IMG/VR virus record: IMGVR_UViG_3300025141_015750 | Location: 1-48,390 of that record | Source of the DNA: a virus | Strand: one strand, 5' to 3' | Length of the DNA: 48,390 bases | Shown here: positions 24,466-34,862 of the stretch, one piece after another | Numbering within the stretch: the stretch's first letter is position 1 | Layout of the letters: every line of letters starts with the position of its first letter | Translations under genes and position numbers: made by a program | Notes under the pieces: generated by a model | What the model was told of the DNA's origin: nothing | What the model saw: only the letters and a program-made list of their open reading frames with translations | Database searches by the model: none

Positions 24466-26337
24466 ATGGGAAAGGTTGTAGGTATTGACTTAGGAACCAC
24501 AAATTCATGCATTGCAATTGTGGAGGGAAAGAATCCGTGTGTTATTTCAAATGAGGAGGGAAGTAGAACTACTCCGTCTGTCGTTTCATACGGGAAAGAT
24601 GGAGACAGGCTTGTGGGTGTTGCAGCCAGGCGCCAAGCCATAGTAAATCCGCAAACCACGATCTACTCAGTAAAAAGATTTATGGGAATGAAGTTTAATG
24701 ATGTAAAAAACGAAGTGTCGAATGTCCCGTATGATGTTAAGGAATTATCAGGTAGCGGATGTGGAATCGGAATCGAGGGAAAAACACTTTCCCCTCCGGA
24801 AATTTCAGCCCAGGTTCTTCTTAAGCTTAAAAGAAGTGCAGAGAGATATTTAGGAACTACTATTACTGAAGCTGTCATTACTGTACCTGCATATTTTAAC
24901 GATGCACAGCGACAAGCTACAAAGGATGCTGGTCAGATTGCAGGGCTCGATGTCAAGCGCATCATCAATGAGCCCACTGCAGCAGCACTAGCATACGGTA
25001 TGGATAAAGCGGGAGAGCAAACAATTGCAGTTTTTGACCTGGGTGGGGGTACATTTGATATTTCTGTTTTGGAGATATCTGACGGAGTTGTTGAAGTTAT
25101 TTCAACAAATGGTGATACACACCTGGGGGGAGATGATGTTGACCAGCTATTAATTGATTGGCTCTTTAAGAAATTTAAAGAAGATACAGGTATTGATATT
25201 AGCAGTGATAGTATGGTTATACAGCGTGTGAGAGAAGCAGCAGAAAAAGCAAAGATAGAGCTTTCAAGTGCACAGCAGACCGAGATTAACCTTCCCTTTC
25301 TAACGGCAGATTCTTCGGGTCCCAAACACCTTGTTGCATCTCTTTCTCGCTCTCAGTTTGAAAGAATGATTGAAGCCTTTGTGAGCAAGACCCTAGCACC
25401 TGTTAGAAACGCTCTAGCTGATGCAAGTCTCAAACCTGGCGATGTCGACGAAGTAATATTAGTTGGCGGTTCTACAAGAATACCTGCTGTTCGAGAAGCT
25501 GTTGAGAAATACTTTGGTAAAAAATCAAATAGCTCTGTTAATCCTGATGAAGTAGTCGCTCTTGGTGCAGCAGTCCAAGGTGGCGTATTTTCCGGTGATG
25601 TAAATGATGTATTGCTTCTAGATGTTACGCCTCTTTCTCTTGGAATTGAAACTCTAGGGGGTGTAATGACAAGGTTGATTGAAAGAAATACCACAATTCC
25701 ATGTACGCGGAGTGAGACATTTAGTACTGCAGTAGATAATCAAAGCGCAGTAGACGTTCATGTGCTGCAGGGAGAAAGAGATTTTTCTTCAGATAACAAG
25801 ACATTAGGGAATTTTCAGCTTGCAGGAATCCCACCTGCACCTCGTGGAACTCCTCAGGTTGAAGTAAAGTTTGACATCGACGCAAATGGAATAGTTAGTG
25901 TCTCAGCGACAGATAAGGTGACAGGAAAAGAACAGTCAATTACAATTACATCAAGCGGAAGTCTGTCAGATGAAGAAATTAGCAGAATGGTCACAGAAGC
26001 AGAAGAGAATCAGGAAGAGGACAAGAGAAAGTTAAAGATTATATCTGAGAGAAATAAGCTAGATACACTTGTCTATCAGTCACAAAAGATGATAGATGAA
26101 AATGGTGAAAATATCTCTAGCGAGATTTCAGAGAAGATAACAGCATCCCTTGAAACAGCTCGCGATGCACTTGATAGTGACAATATAGAGAGCTTAGAGT
26201 CCGCGTATAAATCGCTAGAGGGCGTCTTGCACGTAGCAAGTCAGGAAATATATAGTCAAGCTCAGGAAAATAGTGATTCAGTTGAGAACGAAGACAGCTC
26301 AGATGATATTGTTGATGCTGAGTTTGAAGAAGCATAA
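24466..26337 (+). CDS. dnaK: Full-length DnaK (Hsp70) chaperone
   Basis: The 623-aa protein is a complete Hsp70: [13 protein letters not shown] at the N-terminus, [36 protein letters not shown], the phosphate-2 loop [28 protein letters not shown], the linker region [19 protein letters not shown], the substrate-binding domain, a helical lid and the ending [11 protein letters not shown]. Bacterial DnaK is about 635-640 aa. It should act with host DnaJ and GrpE; neither is encoded here. AGGAGG is well placed before ATG. A phage-encoded, apparently intact DnaK is uncommon. It may help fold large virion proteins or remodel replication complexes, or favour infection under stress. Confidence 0.96.
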   Translation: MGKVVGIDLGTTNSCIAIVEGKNPCVISNEEGSRTTPSVVSYGKDGDRLVGVAARRQAIVNPQTTIYSVKRFMGMKFNDVKNEVSNVPYDVKELSGSGCGIGIEGKTLSPPEISAQVLLKLKRSAERYLGTTITEAVITVPAYFNDAQRQATKDAGQIAGLDVKRIINEPTAAALAYGMDKAGEQTIAVFDLGGGTFDISVLEISDGVVEVISTNGDTHLGGDDVDQLLIDWLFKKFKEDTGIDISSDSMVIQRVREAAEKAKIELSSAQQTEINLPFLTADSSGPKHLVASLSRSQFERMIEAFVSKTLAPVRNALADASLKPGDVDEVILVGGSTRIPAVREAVEKYFGKKSNSSVNPDEVVALGAAVQGGVFSGDVNDVLLLDVTPLSLGIETLGGVMTRLIERNTTIPCTRSETFSTAVDNQSAVDVHVLQGERDFSSDNKTLGNFQLAGIPPAPRGTPQVEVKFDIDANGIVSVSATDKVTGKEQSITITSSGSLSDEEISRMVTEAEENQEEDKRKLKIISERNKLDTLVYQSQKMIDENGENISSEISEKITASLETARDALDSDNIESLESAYKSLEGVLHVASQEIYSQAQENSDSVENEDSSDDIVDAEFEEA

Positions 26338-26354
26338 TTTCGTGTAAATTTGAT

Positions 26355-26376
26355 CAATTTATTTTATAATAAATTG
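26355..26376 (+). promoter_or_regulatory. Perfect palindrome with TATAAT before dnaE
   Basis: CAATTTATT-TTAT-AATAAATTG is a perfect 9-4-9 palindrome that includes TATAAT (26365-26370), located 11 bases before the dnaE start. The transcript start would be close to the ATG, so a leader hairpin or repressor site limiting dnaE expression is as likely as a promoter. Confidence 0.4.
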
Positions 26377-26386
26377 AGGAATATAA

Positions 26387-29300
26387 ATGTCATCTATTAT
26401 CATGCCAAAAAGATTTGTTGGCTTGCACGCCCACTGTGGAACAGGAAGCCCGTATGACGGTCTTGGGTACCCTAACCAGCATATTGATTTCGTGCTTTCA
26501 AATGAAATGAATGCATGGGCCCTGACTGACCACGGAAACGGAAACGGTCTTGCTCATGCGCATGCATATGCAAAGAAGTTAAAGAAACAAGGTAGAGAGT
26601 ATCGTCAAATTTACGGTGTTGAGTTTTACTTTGTACCTTCACTTTCTGAGTGGCGTGTATTGTATGAGGCTCATCGCGAAGAGGTCAGGGTTGCAAGGTC
26701 TGAAAAGAAAGCAAGCGAATCGACAGATATAAATTCTGAAGATGAGATTTCTGGTGGGCTTGTTATTGAGGACGAGGACGAGACTAAAAATGATTTCGAG
26801 AAAAATGACTGGAAGCGACGATATCATCTTCTTGTAGTGGCGAAGAATCAAAAAGGGTTGCAGAATCTTTTTACGCTTGTCAAGAAGTCATACACAGATG
26901 GATTTTATAGATTTCCAAGGATTGATTACAACCTTCTAAAAATGCACGGTGAGGGCCTTGTTGTAAGCACTGCTTGTATCGGGGGGTATCCCGCCTCATT
27001 GATTGCAAGAGGGGAGGCACTTGGCAGGACAGATCAAGAGATAATGCTAGACCTCGAAAATATGTCTGATAGGTTTATTGACAGTGTAGGAAGAGAAAAC
27101 TTTAATCTTGAGATTCAATTTAACTCTCTGACAATGCAGCACAAGACTAATGAACACCTAATTTCACTGCATGAAAAAACAGGAATTCCGCTTATTGCAA
27201 CAGCTGATAGTCACTATTATAGCCCCAATATGTGGGAGGCTCGTGAATTATACCGCAAGCTCGGTAGAATGGGTGCAAGAGGTGATGCAATGCCTTCACT
27301 TCCATCATTTGAAGATTTGAAATGTGAGCTTTATCCGAAGAATGCTAGCCAGATGTGGGAAGAATATAAGGCACATGTTCCAAATTATGAGTTTTACATT
27401 GGAAAGGACCAGCTAATTTGTGATGCAATTGAGCGATCATATGATATCGCCTGGAATCAGTGCGAAGAAGTGTGGTTCGACGAAGAGGCAAAGCTTCCCA
27501 CGTTTGATGTACCTGGAAACTCTGCGTTTAACCAGCTAGCTAAACGAGTAAAAGAAGCACTTGTTAAAGAAGATTTGCATACAGATCAAGTATATGTTGA
27601 AAGAGCGAAGATGGAGCTTGATGATATCAAGCATCTTGGATTTGAGAACTACTTTCTGACTATGACAAAAGTTTTTGATCTTGCATCGCAGAGAACAATT
27701 ATTGGTCCGGGCCGAGGCTCAGGTGCCGGATCTCTTGTAAACTACCTTCTCGGTATTACAACAACAGATCCTATAAAGTATGGTCTACTGTGGGAGAGAT
27801 TTTTGCATAGGTCAAAAGCTGGATGGCCAGATATCGATACAGATGCTGGTGATAGAGATGTTCTGATAAATGCGTCTAGAGAGCTGTTTGGAGAAGAGTC
27901 TGTTGTACCAGTCTCTAATTTTAATACTCTTAAACTTAAGTCTCTAATCAAGGACGTTTCAAAGTTTTACGGTATTGACTTCGGAGAAGTTAATGTATTG
28001 ACTAATACGCTTGAAAAAGATGTTATGCATAAGGCTATGGGTGATCACGAAGAAAGGTCGACATACGTTCTTACTCATGAAGATTGTATGAAGTATTCAC
28101 AAAAGTACGTGGAATTTATGGATCTGTATCCAAAAGTCAATGAGCATGTCCAGAATCTATTTATGGAATCTAGATCTATTGGTAGACATGCCGGTGGTGT
28201 GCTAATATGCCCAGATCTTGAAAAATATATGCCAGTTATCAAAGTAAGAGGTGAGCTACAAACACCTTGGTCTGAGGGAATGAACTTCAGACACCTTGAG
28301 CCAAATGGATTTCTTAAGTTTGACTTCCTGGGTTTAACAACATTAAAGATGGTTGAAGACTGTACACGACTAGTTTTAAGAAAGCAGGGCAATGAATCTC
28401 CTTCTTTTGCAGATATCCAAAAGTTCTTTGATGAAAATATGAATTGCAGATATAACATGCTAGATGATCAGAAAGTTTGGGAGCATGTCTATCACAAGGG
28501 CAGGTTTGTGCAGATCTTCCAGTTTACGCAGCAGGGTGCAAGAAACTTCTGCATGTCTGCGAAACCCAGGACAATCGAAGAGCTTGCAACTATAACGGCA
28601 ATCTACAGACCCGGCCCTCTATCAGCAGGTGTACACAGGAAATATGTAAAGGCAAAGAAGTCTGTTGAAGATGGAAACCCAATTAAATATGATCACCCAG
28701 TTATTGAAGAAATACTAAGCGAGACATACGGCTTTATCTCATTCCAGGAGCAGTTCATGCTTTTGGCACAAAGGCTAGCTAATTTTGACAAGGGGGCGTC
28801 TGACAAGATGAGAAAGACTCTTGTTAAGAAGTCACTTGACTCAAATGATGCAAAGGTCCAGGAGCGAATAGATCTAAGAAAGAAGTTTGTCAATGGTGCA
28901 GTTGAAGTATCTGGAATGGACAGGGCAAGGGCAGAGAAGCTATATGAGACAATTGAATTCTTCTCCGGGTATGGCTTCAATAAGTCACATGCAGTGTCTT
29001 ACGCTATAGATTCCTATTACTCTGCGTGGCTCCACACGTACTATGAGAAGGAGTGGCTCGCAACATGCCTGCAAACACAAAATGGTACGAACAAGTTTGG
29101 AAAGGTAATATCTGAGATTAAGTCGCTGGGCTATACAATACTTCCTCCTGATATTAATGCATCTTCTGACGTGTGGGTCTATAGCACCGAAAGAGAAGGC
29201 TTCGTTCCTCCCCTCACAGCAATCAAAGGAGTCGGTGATGCAGCAGTTACAGAGATCATGGAGCGTAGACCTTTTACAAGTCTTGATGAGATGATGTTTG

Positions 29301-29944
29301 CTGACGATGGGCGGTGGCGTCCATCAAAGATGAACAAGACATGCTTTAACTCTCTGTGTCAAGTAGAGGCATTTGGGAGTCTTGATGAATTTAAGTCTGG
29401 GAAAATTCTAAATCACAGACAGCTTCACAGTGTAATTATTGACAATTACGATCTTCTCAAGAAGGGCCGCCACGGAATGACTAAGACAGCTGTTAAAAAG
29501 CTACTTAAGGAACAAGACTATATTCCCGATCTCATTGATATTAAACTTAATGAGGTTGACGGTATGCCAGACTGGAATAGAGCAGAGAAGATAGGAAGCT
29601 GTGTTGAGTTAATGGCCAGCGCAGATGAGACTCTTGTCTTTCCGCCTAGAATTATGGCAAAGATAGAAAAGGCAGACGTAAGACCGGTTACATCACTCTC
29701 GGGAAAGGAAAAGGATATTGTGTGGTTCTGCATTCAAACAATGGAGGAGCGGACAACAAAGAACAACAAGAAGTTCTACCGCATGAAGGTCATGGATAAT
29801 AACTCTGAGAGCTGCTGGCTCCGTGTCTGGGGTAGGTTTGATGATCCCCCTGACCTATATACCATGTGGCTGGCTGAAGTAGCTTCTACTGAGTCCTGGG
29901 GTTGTTCTACATCGTCATATAAGATGAAGAAGCTAGACGTGTAG
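26387..29944 (+). CDS. dnaE: DNA polymerase III alpha subunit (family C replicase)
   Basis: The 1185-aa protein has the full DnaE order: an N-terminal PHP domain (FVGLHAHCGTGSPYDG, LTDHGNGNG, YGVEFYFVP), the palm block GPGRGSGAGSLVNYLLG followed by WPDIDTDAG with the two catalytic Asp, RHAGGVLI, FDFLGLTTL, ITAIYRPGPLSAG, SFQEQFMLLAQ, SGYGFNKSHAVSYA, helix-hairpin-helix-like INASSDV/AIKGVGDAAV and a C-terminal OB region. It is probably the main phage replicase. The beta-clamp-binding motif is not obvious. A second, family A polymerase is encoded at 236. It follows DnaK by 49 bases. GAGG lies seven to ten bases before the ATG. Confidence 0.95.
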   Translation: MSSIIMPKRFVGLHAHCGTGSPYDGLGYPNQHIDFVLSNEMNAWALTDHGNGNGLAHAHAYAKKLKKQGREYRQIYGVEFYFVPSLSEWRVLYEAHREEVRVARSEKKASESTDINSEDEISGGLVIEDEDETKNDFEKNDWKRRYHLLVVAKNQKGLQNLFTLVKKSYTDGFYRFPRIDYNLLKMHGEGLVVSTACIGGYPASLIARGEALGRTDQEIMLDLENMSDRFIDSVGRENFNLEIQFNSLTMQHKTNEHLISLHEKTGIPLIATADSHYYSPNMWEARELYRKLGRMGARGDAMPSLPSFEDLKCELYPKNASQMWEEYKAHVPNYEFYIGKDQLICDAIERSYDIAWNQCEEVWFDEEAKLPTFDVPGNSAFNQLAKRVKEALVKEDLHTDQVYVERAKMELDDIKHLGFENYFLTMTKVFDLASQRTIIGPGRGSGAGSLVNYLLGITTTDPIKYGLLWERFLHRSKAGWPDIDTDAGDRDVLINASRELFGEESVVPVSNFNTLKLKSLIKDVSKFYGIDFGEVNVLTNTLEKDVMHKAMGDHEERSTYVLTHEDCMKYSQKYVEFMDLYPKVNEHVQNLFMESRSIGRHAGGVLICPDLEKYMPVIKVRGELQTPWSEGMNFRHLEPNGFLKFDFLGLTTLKMVEDCTRLVLRKQGNESPSFADIQKFFDENMNCRYNMLDDQKVWEHVYHKGRFVQIFQFTQQGARNFCMSAKPRTIEELATITAIYRPGPLSAGVHRKYVKAKKSVEDGNPIKYDHPVIEEILSETYGFISFQEQFMLLAQRLANFDKGASDKMRKTLVKKSLDSNDAKVQERIDLRKKFVNGAVEVSGMDRARAEKLYETIEFFSGYGFNKSHAVSYAIDSYYSAWLHTYYEKEWLATCLQTQNGTNKFGKVISEIKSLGYTILPPDINASSDVWVYSTEREGFVPPLTAIKGVGDAAVTEIMERRPFTSLDEMMFADDGRWRPSKMNKTCFNSLCQVEAFGSLDEFKSGKILNHRQLHSVIIDNYDLLKKGRHGMTKTAVKKLLKEQDYIPDLIDIKLNEVDGMPDWNRAEKIGSCVELMASADETLVFPPRIMAKIEKADVRPVTSLSGKEKDIVWFCIQTMEERTTKNNKKFYRMKVMDNNSESCWLRVWGRFDDPPDLYTMWLAEVASTESWGCSTSSYKMKKLDV

Positions 29945-29975
29945 CGAAATATATATTATCTGAGTGTGTCCCAAC

Positions 29976-30980
29976 ATGAAGATAACAGAATCCCGAATCA
30001 GAAGAATCATAAGAGAAGAGTTGAGCAGATCTCTCTTGACAGAGGTACCGTTGCCTTTACTATTGCTCGCTCCAGGTGTCTCTGTAACAGCAGCAGAAAT
30101 ATCAGCAACAATTGGTGTAAACTTATATATTGCTTACATGTGGCTTGAGTTACAGGATGGATATGTCGGTCCGACTTATGAAACACCAGAAGAAATGGCT
30201 AATGATCTCGGGATTACTCTTGAGGAAGTTCTTTTTTCACCAGATTACGAAGGGAGAGGTTCCTCACAACCATATGGAGGATTTGATTCGGCACAGGTCG
30301 GTGGAGCCTCACCCAGTCACGCATTACCTGGGCCTGAAGGGGCTGGCCCTGTTCCAGGCTCCCCTGATTACCGAGATTATGAAGCTGCTCTGCGTGAAAA
30401 AGAGATGATGCGTGAAAAAGAGATGATCATTGCCCGAGCTCGTGAAGAGATCAGTGAAATGGATATAGATATTGACAAAATTTTTGATCTAAATGCTAAC
30501 CGTGACCCCGATGAGGATACAAAGTGCAGCTCTGTTATTTCAATATGCTGCTTTGCTTGGAAAGAAGACCATGGACCTAAATTAAAGAGCGGAATTAGAA
30601 TTTATAGACCAGAATATTATTACTATTATTTTGCTGAGGATAGGCTTGACACATCATTCATTGATGACTTTTGTCACTGGCGCTACAAGAGAATCGGCGT
30701 CGCGAGTCCTGCTTGGGAAAGAGATACTTTTATACATGAGATCTCTGTACAGCCTACCGAGGAAAATCCAAAAGCTGGGAATCCCCCGTTAGAGATTATT
30801 AATCAAATAAAAGATTGGGCATGCTCCAGAGATCCACAGGCTGGATACATTTCTATTAGAGATTACTCTGCTGCTCCGTATTGTGGTGATCCAGATTTCA
30901 CGCCATCTGTTAGTAAAATCTTATACGATCCCGCTGCGACTAGTGTAGTACATAAGCTTAATTGTCCGGAGTGTGACTAA
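29976..30980 (+). CDS. Tagged protein of unknown function with hydrophobic segment
   Basis: The 334-aa protein starts MKITESRIRRIIREELS (ATG 29976; an upstream ATG at 29964 adds MCPN). After the tag comes a hydrophobic stretch of about 40 residues (PLPLLLLAPGVSVTAAEISATIGVNLYIAYMW) that could cross or perturb a membrane, then a Gly/Pro-rich linker with repeated REKEMMREKEMII, and a C-terminal domain with several Cys (CSSVISICCF, DWACSRD, LNCPECD). No family is recognised. It is the first of three tagged genes in a row, with a three-base gap to the next. Confidence 0.6.
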   Translation: MKITESRIRRIIREELSRSLLTEVPLPLLLLAPGVSVTAAEISATIGVNLYIAYMWLELQDGYVGPTYETPEEMANDLGITLEEVLFSPDYEGRGSSQPYGGFDSAQVGGASPSHALPGPEGAGPVPGSPDYRDYEAALREKEMMREKEMIIARAREEISEMDIDIDKIFDLNANRDPDEDTKCSSVISICCFAWKEDHGPKLKSGIRIYRPEYYYYYFAEDRLDTSFIDDFCHWRYKRIGVASPAWERDTFIHEISVQPTEENPKAGNPPLEIINQIKDWACSRDPQAGYISIRDYSAAPYCGDPDFTPSVSKILYDPAATSVVHKLNCPECD

Positions 30981-30983
30981 AGA

Positions 30984-33900
30984 ATGAAGATATCAGAGTC
31001 AAAGATAAGAAGAATTATAAGAGAAGAACTTCTTCTTGAAGACACAGGTGATTCTGCGGAAGATATTGAAGCACCTGTATTTGCAAAGATGAGCCTTCCT
31101 ATGGCACCAGGTATTTACGATCCATTTGGTGAGTTGCAATCTTCAAAACCTCCCCCAGTTCTTTCAACAGGCATATGGAATGGTTTGCGTGCTGATCATA
31201 TAATGTCTGGTCACAAGCTGGATTACGTGAAGTTTGTGGGACATATTATAGATGTAATAGAGCATAGAGGCGGGTGGGCAAAGTCTGCTGAATATGCTGG
31301 GCATATTCAAGATGTATATAAAGATATGGGTATCGAGACATCGATTACAATGTATCCTGGACCAGGCAAGTGGGGCAAAGGAAAATATAAGTCATGGGGA
31401 GAATTCCCATCATCAGTTCGAAGATTGTTTATGAACGATAAGGTTAATGATAAGTGGCTTCTTAATGCTGATGAGATACACCTGGTTACTGTTGATAATA
31501 CATCATATAGAGTTCCTGGACAAGAAACCACATCAATCTCACCTGAAGATATGGAGGTCGGCGTTGAGTATGGAGGGACAACTGATCCTAATGCAAATCC
31601 AGTCAAACTTGCATTAAGCAAACTACTTGACGGTCTTACGCTTCCTGCACACTACGATCCTTCATCAGTTCAACTGGCTGCTGCTAAATCATGGTTGTCT
31701 GAATGGTTCCCTGGGGGAAATCCATCTCCTGAAATGGCTAGGGCAATGGCAGCTAGCAATCCATATAATGCTGTCTGGGAAACATTTCTAGGTCCAATAA
31801 AAGAGTGTCTAAGTGGCCAAGCAGCTGCCAGAGAAGAAGCTACTCGAAGAGCACCAAAGCAAGATGATTTCTATTCTAGAGAAGGGATGGACATAACTTT
31901 TGCTGGAGGCGCAACATCAGAGGATACCCAGGCCGTTCTTAAGCAAATGCAAACAACTGGTGAGGCAGAGAAGATAGCTGATGAATCAATTGGGACTTCT
32001 TCACCGGCTCAGTGTGCATCAGCTAGGGCATTAGAGCTTACAGCATTGATAGTTCTGCCGGCTGGAAAGTTCACTGCAGCTGGAAGGATTGCGCTAGCTG
32101 CTGGTCTAGTTCATCTTGCAAGGGGTTCTAATCGAGAAGCTATGTTTGAACTATTGTTTGGTGCCTTTGAGATTGTAGCGGCAACCAAAGCGATTGCAAA
32201 ATATACTGCAATAGTCAAACGCACACTTAGGTCAGGAAAGCTTCCAGCAGATGATATTCTCGAAGAAATGATTAAAGCTGGAGTATTTGAAGAGCATGCT
32301 GATATAATAAGGTGGCTAGCAAGACAGCCAAAGATGGAGGGAGAAGTTCAAGCTATGCGCCAAGAGATGGCAAGAGTAATCGAGACAATGGATAGTACAG
32401 ATCCCTTGAAACCTTATCTAGATGCATATGTTAGAGGAGCAAGTGCAGATGAGCTTAGGGGAATATACAAGGCTGCCAAGGCTGAGATTGAGTCTGGAGC
32501 TCGCTGGGACATTCACACGTCAACTAGACGTGCAACTGACATTGATCCAGATGAGCTCGATGCGTGGCTAGAAAGACTTGACGACTTGCCGCTTACATCA
32601 TCTACTCAATCTAGAAAAGCTGTAATAGACAAATATATAGAATCTCAGATCAGTATAAATAGAGCTCTGGAAGCTGAACAGGCAGCTGCAAGAGGTGCAG
32701 GTCGAACTGGTTTTGCAGGAATAAAACAGCTTAGGCCCGCAGGATCTAGGCCACCTAGGGCACAAACGGCTGACACAGGAAGGCAAATCTTAGATCAGAT
32801 ATATGCAAGTTTAGATTCGATACCTAAAGATAAACTTAAATCACCTCTTGCAAAATTCCGTCGAAAGACCGTAGATGATCCAGGCAGGATTGAAATTAGG
32901 GTGGATCTCTTATTGGATATTTCTGATATTGAAAAAATTGTTGACAACTCTCTAAGTGACTATCTAAGCACCCTTACACCTCCTCAGGCATCAAAATATA
33001 GGCAGGATGTTATTAAAGAAATCCAAAACATGGACTTTGTAGTGAGGCCAAAAGGTGAAGACCATGTGCTCGGGGCATATATTGCTGCAGGTGCGGAAGG
33101 AAGAAGCAAGACAATTGTTGAACCGTTTAGCTTAGAAGAGTGGGAGGCTATAGTAGGTACTAAGTCAGGTCGACCAGATAGTTTTGAAGATACTATGAAA
33201 ACTGCTTTTATCGACGCTATGGGGTCTGGGGGATCGTTACAGTCGACACAACAGGTAAGAAGTACACTTTCTCATGAGCTTGGCCACTGGATAGATGATG
33301 CTATCGAAGGTAAAAAGTACAAATGGTTTGATACGGATAATAATGGAATTCCGCTTCGAGAGATCGACGGCAAGCCGATAACATTTGAACAGGCCGTAAA
33401 GAGTAGAAAAGTTACAAATATAAAAGAATGGCATAGCCTCGATGATGTCAAGCATCCATTTGTAAAAGCGCCCTGGGAGGCACGCATTGCAGAGCTAGAT
33501 GCTGAAATAACAAGAGGCGTAACAGATTTTCAAGATTCCCTAGAGGCATCAATTAAAAGAATTCGTGACTTTGATGATCAATATAAGCTTCCCTGGGATA
33601 TCTCTCCCAGAAAGCCGCCGCGAGATCAACAGCCAGTAGCATCTGATAGTCCGTCAGCATGGGGTAGAAGAAGTACTACAAAAGACGATGCTGGATACAC
33701 AGATGAGCCAGAAAAATGGAATGATCCAGCAACAAGGGCAGCAATGCACCAAGAAGAGATTGCAGACATAGGCTTGGACGAACTAGATTATACATATCAA
33801 ATATTGACTGATAAAGATCTATTTAGGGATATATTTGTCGGAGACTACTTTCCTATTGAACCTAATGCTGGGTATTTGGATGACTACGGGTGGGTAGGAA

Positions 33901-34064
33901 GTGCAGAAAATATCGTAGACTCGAAGATTGATGACGTTCTTTTTGAACCTGGAGGATTGTGGGATTGGGCTCGAAAAGAAGCAGGAATAAATATTGAGCA
34001 CATTGACATGCAAGAGTCAGTTGTAGATGTGTCTCGATGGATGCAACTTGCAGGTATAAACTAA
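30984..34064 (+). CDS. Very large tagged protein with HExxH peptidase motif
   Basis: The 1026-aa protein starts MKISESKIRRIIREELL. It has a hydrophobic Ala-rich region near residues 350-415 (ALELTALIVLPAGKF, IALAAGLVHLA, LLFGAFEIVAATKAIAKY), long helical segments, and TLSHELGHWIDDAIEG with His764, Glu765 and His768, a zinc peptidase motif. Size, the membrane-like region and the tag fit an internal or ejected virion protein that acts in the envelope or cytoplasm at infection. No relative is recognised. The stop is one base before the next tagged gene. Confidence 0.65.
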   Translation: MKISESKIRRIIREELLLEDTGDSAEDIEAPVFAKMSLPMAPGIYDPFGELQSSKPPPVLSTGIWNGLRADHIMSGHKLDYVKFVGHIIDVIEHRGGWAKSAEYAGHIQDVYKDMGIETSITMYPGPGKWGKGKYKSWGEFPSSVRRLFMNDKVNDKWLLNADEIHLVTVDNTSYRVPGQETTSISPEDMEVGVEYGGTTDPNANPVKLALSKLLDGLTLPAHYDPSSVQLAAAKSWLSEWFPGGNPSPEMARAMAASNPYNAVWETFLGPIKECLSGQAAAREEATRRAPKQDDFYSREGMDITFAGGATSEDTQAVLKQMQTTGEAEKIADESIGTSSPAQCASARALELTALIVLPAGKFTAAGRIALAAGLVHLARGSNREAMFELLFGAFEIVAATKAIAKYTAIVKRTLRSGKLPADDILEEMIKAGVFEEHADIIRWLARQPKMEGEVQAMRQEMARVIETMDSTDPLKPYLDAYVRGASADELRGIYKAAKAEIESGARWDIHTSTRRATDIDPDELDAWLERLDDLPLTSSTQSRKAVIDKYIESQISINRALEAEQAAARGAGRTGFAGIKQLRPAGSRPPRAQTADTGRQILDQIYASLDSIPKDKLKSPLAKFRRKTVDDPGRIEIRVDLLLDISDIEKIVDNSLSDYLSTLTPPQASKYRQDVIKEIQNMDFVVRPKGEDHVLGAYIAAGAEGRSKTIVEPFSLEEWEAIVGTKSGRPDSFEDTMKTAFIDAMGSGGSLQSTQQVRSTLSHELGHWIDDAIEGKKYKWFDTDNNGIPLREIDGKPITFEQAVKSRKVTNIKEWHSLDDVKHPFVKAPWEARIAELDAEITRGVTDFQDSLEASIKRIRDFDDQYKLPWDISPRKPPRDQQPVASDSPSAWGRRSTTKDDAGYTDEPEKWNDPATRAAMHQEEIADIGLDELDYTYQILTDKDLFRDIFVGDYFPIEPNAGYLDDYGWVGSAENIVDSKIDDVLFEPGGLWDWARKEAGINIEHIDMQESVVDVSRWMQLAGIN

Positions 34065-34065
34065 A

Positions 34066-34845
34066 ATGAAGATAACAGAATCCAGAATCAGAAGAATTAT
34101 AAGAGAAGAAATTAAAAAATCACTCTTTGAAGTATCCGGCGACTCTGGACCAGGGGTCCATGCAGACTATCCGTTTCTAGAAAAGTCAGACGATGGAAAG
34201 GGAACAGAAGTCTTTATGACAGGCTGGAAAAATCAAAGTAATTTATTTGGACTGCTTGGTAAAGATGCATGGGATGAAAATAATATAGGTGACGAAGAGA
34301 TAAAGGAAATAGTAAGATCTCTAGATCGTATTCCTCAATCTCAAGTAAAATTTTTAATTGACCTTAAGGGCGGAAAATCTTGCCCAGGGTATGTAATTCC
34401 AAATAAAAAGAGCAATCCGGGTTTTCCAATAATAATATACGAAGATGAATCGTGGGAAAGTACGATGATGACGCTTGCCGGTGCTAGGGTGTCCCTACCG
34501 TTTGATGACAACCTCGTTCAGGCAATGACAACAAATATTAATGCACTTATTGCAAATCCATCAGTAAAAGATGTTAGAATTACTGAAGACAGTACGGGTT
34601 TTGTATTTTTTATAATTTTAAACCTTGATGCAACAAGTGGATCAGGCCCTAGGGGCGATAAATGGCCACCAGATCCATGTGTAGTTGCAAGAAGGTGGAG
34701 AGAGCTTCGCACGCCTGTTGAAAACAAGCAAAAGGAAGCGGAGGTAAAGCATGACTCTGAAGGCTCTGCACGTGTGAGAGATGATAGCGATTCTGTAAAA
34801 ATGTGGTGTGATCAATTTCCAACACACCCGACATGTAAAGATTGA
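34066..34845 (+). CDS. Tagged protein of unknown function
   Basis: The 259-aa protein starts MKITESRIRRIIREEIK; its first 45 bases differ from those of the gene at 29976 at only three positions. The remainder is unrelated and not recognised: a segment with SGDSGPGVHADYPFL, a middle alpha/beta-like region (QVKFLIDLKGGKSCPGYVIP, FVFFIILNLDATS) and a charged C-terminus with DPCVVARRW and two late Cys. It completes the three-gene tagged unit after dnaE. Confidence 0.6.
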   Translation: MKITESRIRRIIREEIKKSLFEVSGDSGPGVHADYPFLEKSDDGKGTEVFMTGWKNQSNLFGLLGKDAWDENNIGDEEIKEIVRSLDRIPQSQVKFLIDLKGGKSCPGYVIPNKKSNPGFPIIIYEDESWESTMMTLAGARVSLPFDDNLVQAMTTNINALIANPSVKDVRITEDSTGFVFFIILNLDATSGSGPRGDKWPPDPCVVARRWRELRTPVENKQKEAEVKHDSEGSARVRDDSDSVKMWCDQFPTHPTCKD

Positions 34846-34862
34846 TTTAATATATTGAAATT

